Counted from the first letter of the stretch, positions 8,051 through 16,200 are shown. The stretch is DNA of 30,504 bases from RGIG2041 sp045537695 (GCA_045537695.1 JAZSQB010000068.1:1-30504), one strand, 5' to 3'. The notes: generated from the sequence alone by a model not told the origin. Program-made: numbers and translations.

Positions 8051-8088
8051 AAAAATGGCAGAGAGTTTGACCTCTCTGCCATTTTTTG
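8051..8088. terminator. metY terminator, usable from both sides
   Basis: A perfect 15-bp stem (8051-8065 with 8072-8086) around a 6-nt loop has a run of Ts on the plus strand and TTTTTATAT on the minus strand. It closes metY and may also stop sipL transcription coming from the other side. Confidence 0.88.
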
Positions 8089-8097
8089 TATGTAATT

Positions 8098-8222
8098 TCG
8101 CGGCGCGCCGAGTCGACGCGCCCTACAAACACAATCCATACCATCGGCAACATTGTAGAGGACGGCATCCTCGACGTCCCATTTGTGCCGTTTTCGCGGG
8201 ACGATGTAGGCATCGTCCCCTA
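8098..8222. repeat. Cluster of short hairpin repeats
   Basis: Three hairpins sit in a row: GGCGCG/CGCGCC (8102-8122), GAGGA/TCCTC (8158-8172) and the perfect 9-bp GGGACGATG/CATCGTCCC (8198-8219). Each is flanked by CCTAC or GTAG, the same flank as the hairpins at 5005 and 29880. No protein is encoded. This is the 3' side of both metY and sipL. Confidence 0.55.
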
Positions 8223-8238
8223 CGGTATCATTTCTCCC

Positions 8239-9786
8239 TTATTTCGGTACGTTTGGAATTAAAAGTCGCTGTCCCGGATAAATTAAATCCGGATTTTCGA
8301 GCTTATTTACACTTTTTAGTAGCGTAAGCGGCACGCGATAACGCTTTGCAATCTCCCACAGCGTATCCCCCTGCTTGACAAAATACAGTAAAATCCCGTG
8401 CACCGCCGGCAAGGGCGCATCCTCTGCGTGCACCGCAGTAATCATATGCAGCGTAGTCTCCTCCACTGCCTTGGCATCAAGGCGCAGAACGCAGCGGATT
8501 TCAATTTCACCGCTCATACTGATGTTGTACGCACAATGCGTCACATCCACCGCGATTTCGCAATCCATCCCCTGGCGCAGACCTTCCACGCCAATCGGTA
8601 CGGAAAAGGCAATCTGCGCCTTGCCGGTGCTCACCGGCGAGGTCGCCGCAGATGAAAGGTAGAGCAAATAGCAATCAATACTCCCCTGCACCGTCGCGCT
8701 GTTTTCCGCGATGTCCACACCCTGAATGTACGGCTTTGCCACCACATTATATACCGTATCGAGCGCCGGCGCACCGCTGCCAAGCTGCAGTATGCCCTTG
8801 ACATTGGCCTGCGCACTTCCACTACCGGCAAGGCGACTCACCGTAAATGGTACCGTCTCGCACTGCAGTGCACGATCGCGACAATAGCAGTCCGTAATCA
8901 GTGACAAATCCGCTACTTCGCTTAAAACAATGTTGGCACTGCATAGCATACTCACATCCAAAAAGCGCATATCGCCATCCGCGTCCGCACCGAGCGTTAC
9001 CTGCACATCTGAGAGGCTCAAATCCAGAGAGCACATACAGTCCTCGCGTGCACCCTCGGCATCAATCACCTCGGTAAACGGCAGTTCGTGCTCCATAAAT
9101 TCCACTGTGTTGTCCTCAGAGACATACAGCGTGCAAATTTGCACGCATCCCTTCACAACCACCTTATCCGTCACCATATGGATGTCCTTATCTGTAATTT
9201 TTGTATCCGCTTTAAGCACACTGACCGCACTCGGCTTGCCGCTTGGGAACGCAAGCGTATCGCGTAGCGAAAATTTACGCATCGAGGTATGTAATAAATT
9301 ATAAATCTGCAGATTGTCCCGCTTTGCCTCGACACCGCCGTCTAATTCGCATACGCTTTCCACTGCGCGCTCGCGGTAGCATTTTACGTCCAGCTCCGCC
9401 ACTGCACGCACCGAAATTTTCCGGGCGTTGAGCAGCGTGTATTCCACGTGGCAGACCTCTGCCGTTACTGTGCATTTACAGCCACTCGTAAGCCCGCTGT
9501 TTTCTGGCTCCGCGGTAAAGGGCAACGTAATCGGCATTGCACAGACCGGCTTTGCATCGCCATCCGGCACATACAGCATCGTCAGATCCATATGTCCCGT
9601 AATTTCCGCACCATTTTCTCCCACTACAATATTGTCCGCCGCAGCCACAGCGTCAATTTGCAGAATTTTTGCAATATCGCTTTTGGTGTCCGGCACGATA
9701 ACGTCGCTCTCCGCCAACACCTGCATACATTTGCTGTATACCGCTTCCTGCACATGTATCGATTCCTTGCGCAGCTCCATTTCCAT
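8239..9786 (-). CDS. sipL: SipL-like spore morphogenetic protein (SPOCS/DUF3794 + LysM)
   Basis: Resembles clostridial SipL, the SpoIVA-interacting protein needed for coat attachment around the forespore. The 515-residue product has an N-terminal region with VLAESDVIVPDTKSDIAKIL, typical of DUF3794/SPOCS proteins, further SPOCS-like segments through the middle, and a single C-terminal LysM (VKQGDTLWEIAKRYRVPL...YPGQRLLIP). No signal peptide or membrane segment is seen, as expected for a mother-cell protein. The ATG at 9786 follows AAGGAGGT at 8 nt. A longer in-frame start at 9852 lacks a site. The gene is monocistronic. The family assignment is strong and the exact SipL orthology is likely, given its length of about 515 residues and its domain order. 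Confidence 0.85.
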   Translation of the reverse strand: MEMELRKESIHVQEAVYSKCMQVLAESDVIVPDTKSDIAKILQIDAVAAADNIVVGENGAEITGHMDLTMLYVPDGDAKPVCAMPITLPFTAEPENSGLTSGCKCTVTAEVCHVEYTLLNARKISVRAVAELDVKCYRERAVESVCELDGGVEAKRDNLQIYNLLHTSMRKFSLRDTLAFPSGKPSAVSVLKADTKITDKDIHMVTDKVVVKGCVQICTLYVSEDNTVEFMEHELPFTEVIDAEGAREDCMCSLDLSLSDVQVTLGADADGDMRFLDVSMLCSANIVLSEVADLSLITDCYCRDRALQCETVPFTVSRLAGSGSAQANVKGILQLGSGAPALDTVYNVVAKPYIQGVDIAENSATVQGSIDCYLLYLSSAATSPVSTGKAQIAFSVPIGVEGLRQGMDCEIAVDVTHCAYNISMSGEIEIRCVLRLDAKAVEETTLHMITAVHAEDAPLPAVHGILLYFVKQGDTLWEIAKRYRVPLTLLKSVNKLENPDLIYPGQRLLIPNVPK

Positions 9787-9819
9787 AAATTGTACCTCCT
9801 TGTATGATAGGCTTGTATA

Positions 9820-9850
9820 TGTGTATGCAGAAAACAAATTGAAAATGCAC
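9820..9850 (-). promoter_or_regulatory. Candidate sporulation-sigma promoter for sipL
   Basis: On the minus strand CATACACA (9827-9820) resembles the -10 of sigma-E/sigma-K promoters, and GTGCATTT (9850-9843) lies 15 bp upstream as a weak -35. No good sigma-A promoter was found closer to the gene. Inferred only. Confidence 0.3.
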
Positions 9851-10011
9851 AATGATAAGAGAATTTTTCTATGGAATGCCGGAGTTGGACTATTCTTTCT
9901 ACTGCGTTATAGTAAGATAGCCAAAAGCAAAGTTGCGTTTAAAACAATTTTAATCTTTGTTTTTGTGCAAGTTGCTAAAAAATAAAGGCTAAAATTTGGT
10001 TACTTTGGTTA

Positions 10012-10040
10012 TGTAAAAAGGGCTTTTGTTGTGTTATAAT
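10012..10040 (+). promoter_or_regulatory. msmX-type ATPase promoter (extended -10)
   Basis: A perfect TATAAT (10035-10040) with an upstream TG (TGTTATAAT) makes an extended -10. The -35 is poor (TGTAAA at 10012). The leader is about 65 nt. The remainder of 9851-10011 holds nothing recognisable. Confidence 0.55.
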
Positions 10041-10111
10041 AATTGCAGTGAATTTTTCAAAAACGGAAATTTCAACAAAATTTTTCCATAAAAGGAAAGG
10101 GGTATCTAACA

Positions 10112-11218
10112 ATGGCAAATTTAAGCTTAAAAAACATTTACAAAAGATATTCGGGCGGCGTTGTTGCTGTTAGCGACTTTAACCTCGAAATCGAAGACAA
10201 GGAATTTATCATCCTCGTTGGTCCTTCCGGTTGCGGTAAGTCCACAACACTGCGTATGATCGCAGGTCTGGAAGAAATCAGCGACGGTGAACTTTACATC
10301 GACGGCAGACTCGTAAACGAAGTTGCCCCGAAGGACAGAGATATCGCGATGGTATTCCAGAACTACGCACTCTATCCGCATATGACAGTATTCGAAAACA
10401 TGGCATTCGGCCTTAAGCTCCGTAAGATGCCGCGTGACGAAATTAAAAGACGTGTACAGGAAGCTGCAGAAATCCTCGACATCGAACACCTCCTCGACAG
10501 AAAGCCGAAGGCGCTCTCCGGCGGTCAGAGACAGCGTGTTGCTCTCGGTCGTGCTATCGTGCGTGAGCCGAAGGTATTCTTGATGGACGAACCGCTCTCC
10601 AACCTTGACGCTAAGCTGCGTGTGCAGATGCGTACAGAGATTGGTAAGCTGCATCAGAAGTTGCAGACAACCTTTATCTACGTAACACATGACCAGACAG
10701 AGGCTATGACAATGGGTAGCCGTATCGTTGTTATGAAGGACGGTATCATCCAACAGGTTGATTCCCCGATGAACCTCTACAACACACCGGCGAACAAGTT
10801 TGTTGCTGGCTTTATCGGTAGCCCGCAGATGAACTTCATTGACGCGAAGGTTGAAAAGGACGGCGACGACGTAACACTCGTATTCGGTCAGAGCAAGGTT
10901 AAGCTGCCGGCTGACAAGGCTGCTTTGATTTTGGATGACTATATCGGCAAGGAAGTAACTATGGGTATTCGTCCGGAAGATTTGCACGATGACGAAGCTT
11001 ACATTGCAAAGGCTTCAGACGCAGTGATCGACGCCGACGTTGAAATCACAGAGCAGATGGGCGCTGAGACATACCTCTACCTCAAGATTGAAGGTGTTCC
11101 GTTTACAGCCCGTGTTAACCCGAGTTCCACAACAAAGCTTGGTGACCACATTAAGCTCGCGATGAACACAGACAAGATTCACATCTTTGATAAGGAAACA
11201 GAGGTTGCTATTTTCTAA
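10112..11218 (+). CDS. msmX: Stand-alone sugar ABC transporter ATPase (MsmX/UgpC type)
   Basis: The ATP-hydrolysing subunit of CUT1-family carbohydrate importers. The 368-residue protein has the Walker A GPSGCGKST near residue 38, the Q-loop FQNYALYPHMTV, the signature LSGGQRQRVALGRA, the Walker B VFLMDEPLSNLD, the H-loop THDQTEAMTMG and a C-terminal TOBE/MOI-like regulatory region from about residue 235. No permease or binding-protein gene is adjacent. In Firmicutes such orphan ATPases (MsmX, MsmK) energise several sugar transporters, and the same is inferred here. The ATG at 10112 follows AAAGGGGT. A perfect terminator follows, so it is a single-gene transcript. Confidence 0.93.
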   Translation: MANLSLKNIYKRYSGGVVAVSDFNLEIEDKEFIILVGPSGCGKSTTLRMIAGLEEISDGELYIDGRLVNEVAPKDRDIAMVFQNYALYPHMTVFENMAFGLKLRKMPRDEIKRRVQEAAEILDIEHLLDRKPKALSGGQRQRVALGRAIVREPKVFLMDEPLSNLDAKLRVQMRTEIGKLHQKLQTTFIYVTHDQTEAMTMGSRIVVMKDGIIQQVDSPMNLYNTPANKFVAGFIGSPQMNFIDAKVEKDGDDVTLVFGQSKVKLPADKAALILDDYIGKEVTMGIRPEDLHDDEAYIAKASDAVIDADVEITEQMGAETYLYLKIEGVPFTARVNPSSTTKLGDHIKLAMNTDKIHIFDKETEVAIF

Positions 11219-11231
11219 TTATAATAACCCG

Positions 11232-11262
11232 AAAAGGACGTTCGTTTTGAACGTCCTTTTTT
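11232..11262 (+). terminator. Terminator after msmX
   Basis: A 12-bp perfect stem (11232-11243 with 11249-11260) with a GTTTT loop and trailing Ts. Between here and 11480 the AT-rich sequence contains no supported gene. Confidence 0.88.
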
Positions 11263-11479
11263 ATATAAATAATTTGGGAAATCGTACATCACCACGCGCC
11301 CATGGCACAAACAAAAAAGTATTTCACCTTTTTTGTCTACGCTTACTGGCTTTTTGTTTGCCAAGCTTGATTATTTATCGAAAAACGTCGCAATTATAAA
11401 GTTGGCAACATTTTAATAGCGTATTTACATTCGAAAAGCAACCAAAAACCAAAAAATCAGCTAAATATTGAAAAAAGGT

Positions 11480-11508
11480 TTGAAAAGTCGCTGCAGCAAT
11501 GGTATAAT
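11480..11508 (+). promoter_or_regulatory. Promoter of the RpiB-like gene
   Basis: TTGAAA (11480-11485), a 17-bp spacer and a perfect TATAAT (11503-11508), 53 bp before the start codon. Confidence 0.8.
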
Positions 11509-11560
11509 AGAAATGTCAATTATTTGCGCGCTTGCGCTAAAAAGAAAAGAGGTATGTAAA

Positions 11561-12202
11561 ATGAAAATTGCATTGATTAATGAAAACAGTCAAGCTGCGA
11601 AGAATGCCCTGATTTGTGACACACTTAAGAAGGTTGTTGAGCCGATGGGTCACACCGTATATAACTACGGTATGTACTCTGCGGAGGACATAAACCAGCT
11701 CACATATGTACAGATTGGTATTCTGACAGCAGTACTTATCAACTCCAAGGCCGCTGACCTCGTTATTACAGGTTGCGGCACAGGCGAAGGCGCAATGCTC
11801 GCTTGTAACGCATTTCCGGGCGTACTCTGCGGTCACGTGGTTGACCCGACAGATGCTTACCAGTTTACACAGGTAAACAACGGTAACACAATTGCTCTCC
11901 CGTTTGCTAAGGGCTGGGGTTGGGGCTGTGAACTTAATCTCCAGTACGTATTCGAGAAGCTCTTTGTAGAAGAGTGGGGCGGCGGTTATCCGAAGGAAAG
12001 AGCAGTTCCGGAACAGAGAAACAAGAAGATCCTTGACGAAGTGAAGAAGGTTACACATGTTGACCTCGTTACAATCTTAAAGAATCTCGACCAGGAGCTC
12101 GTTAAGGGCGCTCTCTCCGGCGAGAAGTTCAAGGAATTCTTCTATACAAACTGCCAGGTACCGGAAATCGCAGAAGCAGTTAAGGCTATCGTTGGTGAAT
12201 AA
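11561..12202 (+). CDS. RpiB/LacA/LacB-family sugar-phosphate isomerase
   Basis: Predicted aldose-ketose isomerase acting on a phosphorylated sugar in the cytoplasm. The N-terminal 150 residues follow the RpiB fold: MKIALINENSQ at the start, VITGCGTGEGAMLACNAFPGVLCG near residues 68-92 with the catalytic Cys of the CGTG motif, then TQVNNGNTIALP. At 213 residues it is clearly longer than classical RpiB (about 150) because of a C-terminal helical extension, as in a less-studied branch of the family, so the substrate is uncertain (ribose 5-phosphate is only one option). The ATG at 11561 follows GAAAAGAGGT. An upstream in-frame start would precede the promoter. The repeat element downstream supplies its terminator. 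Confidence 0.85.
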   Translation: MKIALINENSQAAKNALICDTLKKVVEPMGHTVYNYGMYSAEDINQLTYVQIGILTAVLINSKAADLVITGCGTGEGAMLACNAFPGVLCGHVVDPTDAYQFTQVNNGNTIALPFAKGWGWGCELNLQYVFEKLFVEEWGGGYPKERAVPEQRNKKILDEVKKVTHVDLVTILKNLDQELVKGALSGEKFKEFFYTNCQVPEIAEAVKAIVGE

Positions 12203-12286
12203 TTAAGTATATAAAAAAGGACGGTTTGGGCGATTGGTCTTAGGGATACAATGCTTTTAGCCGGTAATTTACCGAAAATAGTTTAC

Positions 12287-12328
12287 AAAAAAATCCGCAT
12301 TATACGCGAGTATGATGCGGATTTTTTT
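12287..12328. terminator. Terminator-like hairpin 1 in element A
   Basis: AAAAAAATCCGCATTATAC pairs with GTATGATGCGGATTTTTTT with one wobble pair around a GCGA loop. The A-run and T-run flanks make it usable in both directions. It probably ends the RpiB-like transcript. Confidence 0.75.
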
Positions 12329-12408
12329 GTTCCCCTTTCCGACAAATTTCCTTGTCTAAACCTGCCATAAGTACCTTAAAAGGTAATAGTTTGGATAAAG
12401 AGCAAGGC

Positions 12409-12446
12409 AAAAACGACCGACATCCTCGCGGATTTCGGTCGTTTTT
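12409..12446. terminator. Terminator-like hairpin 2 in element A
   Basis: AAAAACGACCGA (12409-12420) pairs with TCGGTCGTTTTT (12435-12446), with an inner ATCC/GGAT. On the minus strand it lies about 60 nt after the aroA stop and should terminate aroA. Confidence 0.75.
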
Positions 12447-12507
12447 AACACAGCTATTTGCCAAAATATTGCTTTTTAAGGCGTTTTATCCCTAAGACCA
12501 CTCGCCC

Positions 12508-13797
12508 TTATTGCCCGTCCTTTTTCTGTTTTTTACTTACATCTTTCAATATTGCATAAAAATTTGGAAAGGAAATGTCCACTACATCGGAGTTTAAAAT
12601 TTCACTTTCGCCTTCGGCTTGCAGGGCAAGTACCGCCATACTCATTGCCATACGGTGGTCGCCATACGTCTCAAATGCCAAACCGCGGAGCGGCTTGCCG
12701 CCGTGAATCACCATGCCGTCCTCGGTTTCTTCTATGTCTGCGCCGGCGCGGGACAATTCTGTGACTACCGCGCGGATGCGGTTGCTTTCCTTGACCTTCA
12801 ATTCCTGCGCATCGGCAATTATGGTTGTGCCTTCGGCAAAGGCTGCAGCAACCGCAAGCACCGGCAGTTCATCAATCAGACGCGGAATCAGCGCGCCGTC
12901 AATGCGTGTGCCCCTCAGTACAGAGGAGCGCACTGTAATGTCTGCGACCGGCTCACCACCCCACATACGCTCGTTTGTCAGCGTTACGTCTGCGCCCATC
13001 GCGCGTAGCACGTCCAATATACCGGTACGTGTCGGGTTAATGCCGACATCGCAGAGTATGATTTCCGATTGCGGCACAATTGCGGCTGCGACCATAAAAA
13101 ATGCGGCGGAGGAAATATCTGCCGGCACAGTAAAATCAGCTGCCTTGAGTGCGGCAGGCGGCTTTAGGGTCACGGTATTTTCCGAGCACTTTATATCCGC
13201 GCCCATAAAGCGGAGCATGCGCTCCGTGTGGTCGCGGCTTTTTTCTTTTTCAATGACTGTTGTTTCGCCGTCGGCATACAATCCTGCGAGCAAGACGGCA
13301 GATTTTAATTGCGCCGATGCGACGGGCAGAGTATACGAAATGCCCTTGAGCGACTGACCGCCGACATGGAGCGGGCAGAAGTCGCCTTCCATAAAAGCAC
13401 CCATTTGCTGCAGCGGCAATGCGATGCGCTGCATCGGGCGTTTGCGAATGGAGGCATCCCCGTCAAGCATTGCGCAGAAGGGTTGTCCGGCAAGAATGCC
13501 GCACAACAGGCGCGTTGTGGTGCCGGAATTGCCGGTATAGAGTGTTTCGGTCGGTGCGGTTAGTCCGCGCAGACCTCGTCCGTGTACAACGACCTGGCTG
13601 GCACTGACCTCTATTGAAATGCCCATCTTGCGGAAACAGTCAATGGTAGACAGGCAGTCCGCGCCCATCAAAAATCCGCGAATGCGCGTGATACCGTCCG
13701 CGAGTGCACCGAGCATCACGGCACGGTGCGATATGGATTTATCCCCCGGCACGCGGATGCACCCGCACAGACCTTGCGTTGCTTTGGAAATTTTCAT
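12508..13797 (-). CDS. aroA: 3-phosphoshikimate 1-carboxyvinyltransferase (EPSP synthase)
   Basis: Joins phosphoenolpyruvate and shikimate 3-phosphate to EPSP, the sixth step of the shikimate pathway, in the cytoplasm. The 429 residues contain GDKSISHRAV (15-30 region), GNSGTTTRLL, GDASIRKRPM, SAQLKSAVLLAG, SRDHTERML, INPTRTG, KVKESNRIRA and YGDHRMAMS, the full set of substrate-binding motifs. The GNSGTTTR / SAQLKSA / NPTRTG pattern resembles the class II enzymes of Firmicutes. The start at 13797 has GAGGTGA 5 nt upstream. No other aro genes are adjacent. The Lys-rich tail KKQKKDGQ ends exactly where repeat element A begins, so the extreme C-terminus may have been shaped by that insertion. 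Confidence 0.96.
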   Translation of the reverse strand: MKISKATQGLCGCIRVPGDKSISHRAVMLGALADGITRIRGFLMGADCLSTIDCFRKMGISIEVSASQVVVHGRGLRGLTAPTETLYTGNSGTTTRLLCGILAGQPFCAMLDGDASIRKRPMQRIALPLQQMGAFMEGDFCPLHVGGQSLKGISYTLPVASAQLKSAVLLAGLYADGETTVIEKEKSRDHTERMLRFMGADIKCSENTVTLKPPAALKAADFTVPADISSAAFFMVAAAIVPQSEIILCDVGINPTRTGILDVLRAMGADVTLTNERMWGGEPVADITVRSSVLRGTRIDGALIPRLIDELPVLAVAAAFAEGTTIIADAQELKVKESNRIRAVVTELSRAGADIEETEDGMVIHGGKPLRGLAFETYGDHRMAMSMAVLALQAEGESEILNSDVVDISFPNFYAILKDVSKKQKKDGQ

Positions 13798-13814
13798 CTT
13801 GTCACCTCAGCTCC

Positions 13815-13843
13815 ATTATACAATATTTTTTAAAAAAAGAAAA
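13815..13843 (-). promoter_or_regulatory. Possible aroA promoter
   Basis: A perfect TATAAT on the minus strand (13820-13815) lies just upstream of aroA with a T-rich, non-consensus -35 region. The leader would be only about 10 nt. Confidence 0.4.
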
Positions 13844-13950
13844 TATTTTCCGTAAAACGACTGTTTAAATCGGTATTTTTGTATGAACAAACTATAGGAA
13901 AACATAAAAAATTGTTAAAATTGCACAAATATATACAAAAATCTTGTTTA

Positions 13951-13968
13951 GTATTCCAAAAGGAATAC
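13951..13968. promoter_or_regulatory. Perfect inverted repeat upstream of the EF-G-like gene
   Basis: GTATTCC and GGAATAC flank AAAA, a 7-bp perfect inverted repeat in AT-rich DNA. A TATAAT is at 13989-13994, so the repeat would overlap or abut its -35 region, the usual place for a repressor site. A related GTAATCC follows at 13970-13976. Confidence 0.45.
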
Positions 13969-14083
13969 AGTAATCCAAATAGAATTTTTATAATAATATA
14001 GTATAGCGTTAAGGCGTGTTAAGCAATTTCCATTGTATATTACATCTTAGTCTATACACAAATTGAACAAGGGGGTAATCTTT

Positions 14084-16144
14084 ATGGGTAATTTTTCGAT
14101 GGACAAAATCAGAAACATCTGTTTCACCGGTCACGGTCGTGCCGGCAAGACAACGTTGTGTGAAGCGATTCTGTTTCATGCAGGCGCGATTGACCGTTTC
14201 GGCAATGTAGCGGACGGCACCACAGCGATGGACTTTGATGCAGAGGAAACAAAACGTAATTTCTCAATCAGTACAGCAGTTGCACCGGCAGAGTGGAAAG
14301 GGCATAAGCTGAATTTAATTGATACCCCAGGATATTTTGACTTTATCGGCGGTGTGTACGAAGGTATGCGCGGCGCGGATTGTGTTGTCATTGCTGTCAG
14401 CGGTAAATCCGGTGTGGCAGTCGGTACGGAAAAGGCATTCCGTGCGGCAGCAAGCCATCGTCTGCCGATTGCATTCTATATTTCTAAGGTCGAAAATGAG
14501 CATGCAGACTATGCAGGTATTTTAGACCAGATTAAGAGCCGTTTCGGTACAGCGGTTATCGCATTTGCGATTCCGGTGCTCGATGAAAACAAGCAGATGA
14601 CGGCTTTGATTGATACAGTGTCGGGCAAGGCATACGCGGTGGACGGCTTTAAGCTCAGCGAAGTGCCGGTGCCGGACAGTCACGCTGACGTGCTCGAGCA
14701 GATGCGCGAAGCGCTGATGGAGCAGATTGCGGAGACGGACGAAGCGCTGATGGAAAAATATTTCGAGGGCGAAGCGTTCACGGACGAGGAAATCCTGAAG
14801 GGTATCCGTGTCGGCATTCAGGAAAACTTGATTGTGCCGGTATTTGCCGGTGATACAACTTCGGGCAAGGGCATCTCTTTGTTTATGGATAAGATGGTAG
14901 AATATATGCCGTCGCCGGTGAAGGCAGAGGCAAGTGTTGCCGAGGATAAGGACGGCAATCCGATTGAAATTACGGCAAACGAAAACGGCGATTTTGCAGC
15001 GATTGTATTTAAGACGGTTGCAGACCCATATGTGGGCAAGCTTTCGATTTTCCGTGTGCTTTCCGGTACCATTAAGCCGGATACAACGGTATATAACCCG
15101 AACAAGGATGCCAATGAAAAAATCGGCAGACTGTATGCGGTAAAGGGCAAAAAACAGGTTGAGGTCAGCGCAGTTTCTGCCGGTGATATTGGCGCAGTAA
15201 CCAAGCTTGCCGTAACCGGTACGGGCGATACACTCTGTAAGGCAGGCACATTTGTGAAGCTCGAGGGTATTGATTATCCGAAGCCGATTATTTCTCTGGC
15301 CGTATTGCCGCTTGCAAAGGGCGATGAAGAGAAGATCAGTATGGGTCTTACAAAGCTCCGTGAAGAAGACCCGACGATTAAGCTGGAAAATAATAAGGAA
15401 ACAAAGCAGATGATTCTCTCCGGTCAGGGCGAGCAGCATCTCGATATTATCTTAAGTAAATTAAAGAGCAAGTATGCGGTAGACGCTAAGCTCGAGGCGC
15501 CGATTGTGCCGTACAGAGAAGCCATTCGCGGTCGCGCGAAGGTGGAAGGTAAGCACAAGAAGCAGTCCGGCGGTCACGGCCAGTATGGTCACGTTGTGAT
15601 TGAGTTTGAGCCGGGCAACGGCGAAGGTCTGGAGTTCTGCGAAAACGTATTCGGCGGCAGCGTGCCGAAGAACTACTTCCCTGCAGTCGAAAAGGGCTTA
15701 AAGGATTGTATGGAGCACGGTGTGCTCGCAGGTTATCCGGTAGTTTCTTTAAAAGCTACGCTTCTTGACGGTTCTTACCATCCGGTAGACTCGTCAGAAA
15801 TGGCATTTAAGGTAGCGGCAGGACTTGCGTACAAGACCGGTCTGGCACAGGCAAATCCGGTGCTCTTAGAGCCAGTTGGTTTCTTGAAGGTTACTGTACC
15901 GGAAACGCTCATGGGCGATGTCATCGGCGATATCAACAAGCGCCGCGGTCGCATTCTCGGCATGAACAGCGGTGTGGTAGAAGCGGAAGTGCCGGTAGCG
16001 GAAATGAGCAAGTATGCAACCGATTTGCGCTCGATGACGCAGGGTCGCGGTATGTTCGACTTCGAGTTCGTACGCTATGAAGACGCGCCGAAGAATATCG
16101 TGGATAAGGTAATCGAAGCCGCAAAGAAGAACGCAGCAGAATAA
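14084..16144 (+). CDS. EF-G-like translational GTPase (paralogue)
   Basis: A 686-residue protein with all EF-G domains: the GTPase domain (1-260), domain II (about 290-370), domain III with GQGEQHLDIILSKLK, domain IV (about 460-590, with GGHGQYGHVVIEFEP) and domain V ending in the RGRILGMNSG region. Motifs differ from canonical EF-G: G1 is GHGRAGKTT (16-24), G3 is DTPGYFDF (80-87), and the G4 position reads SKVE (134-137) instead of NKMD. It is not next to rpsL, rpsG or tuf, so it is probably the second EF-G-like type of Clostridia rather than the main elongation factor. The role (ribosome recycling, stress or specialised translation) is unknown. The ATG at 14084 follows AAGGGGGT; a TTG at 14063 is less likely. 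Confidence 0.88.
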   Translation: MGNFSMDKIRNICFTGHGRAGKTTLCEAILFHAGAIDRFGNVADGTTAMDFDAEETKRNFSISTAVAPAEWKGHKLNLIDTPGYFDFIGGVYEGMRGADCVVIAVSGKSGVAVGTEKAFRAAASHRLPIAFYISKVENEHADYAGILDQIKSRFGTAVIAFAIPVLDENKQMTALIDTVSGKAYAVDGFKLSEVPVPDSHADVLEQMREALMEQIAETDEALMEKYFEGEAFTDEEILKGIRVGIQENLIVPVFAGDTTSGKGISLFMDKMVEYMPSPVKAEASVAEDKDGNPIEITANENGDFAAIVFKTVADPYVGKLSIFRVLSGTIKPDTTVYNPNKDANEKIGRLYAVKGKKQVEVSAVSAGDIGAVTKLAVTGTGDTLCKAGTFVKLEGIDYPKPIISLAVLPLAKGDEEKISMGLTKLREEDPTIKLENNKETKQMILSGQGEQHLDIILSKLKSKYAVDAKLEAPIVPYREAIRGRAKVEGKHKKQSGGHGQYGHVVIEFEPGNGEGLEFCENVFGGSVPKNYFPAVEKGLKDCMEHGVLAGYPVVSLKATLLDGSYHPVDSSEMAFKVAAGLAYKTGLAQANPVLLEPVGFLKVTVPETLMGDVIGDINKRRGRILGMNSGVVEAEVPVAEMSKYATDLRSMTQGRGMFDFEFVRYEDAPKNIVDKVIEAAKKNAAE

Positions 16145-16200
16145 GAGATAATAAATTATGTGAACCGAACCCAAAAAGTTAGACCAAAAATCTATCATTT

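Larger units (their letters stand above)
12228..12507. repeat. 280-bp modular repeat element, copy A (full length)
   Basis: Bounded by inverted repeats of about 23 bp that differ at few positions (left GGGCGATTGGTCTTAGGG at 12228, right its complement ending at 12507). Inside are a palindrome around CGGTAATTTACCG, a terminator-like hairpin, the palindrome ACCTTAAAAGGT followed by TTTGGAT...GCAAGGCA, and a second terminator-like hairpin. No coding capacity. The left two thirds recur as copy B (16201) and the right half recurs inverted as copy C (29681). It looks like a MITE-like or REP-like element. The right end touches the aroA stop codon. Confidence 0.85.

Noticed and set aside
10127..10987. 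286-residue minus-strand frame inside the ABC ATPase gene
   Set aside because: Antisense shadow of the ATPase gene with no ribosome binding site and no recognisable domain.
12228..12507. CRISPR array or attachment site
   Set aside because: No regularly spaced direct repeats and no integrase; the structure is a single inverted-end repeat with hairpins.
14522..15439. 305-residue minus-strand frame inside the EF-G-like gene
   Set aside because: Antisense shadow of a strongly conserved coding region; composition (many His, Cys, Arg) is typical of an antisense frame and there is no promoter or binding site.
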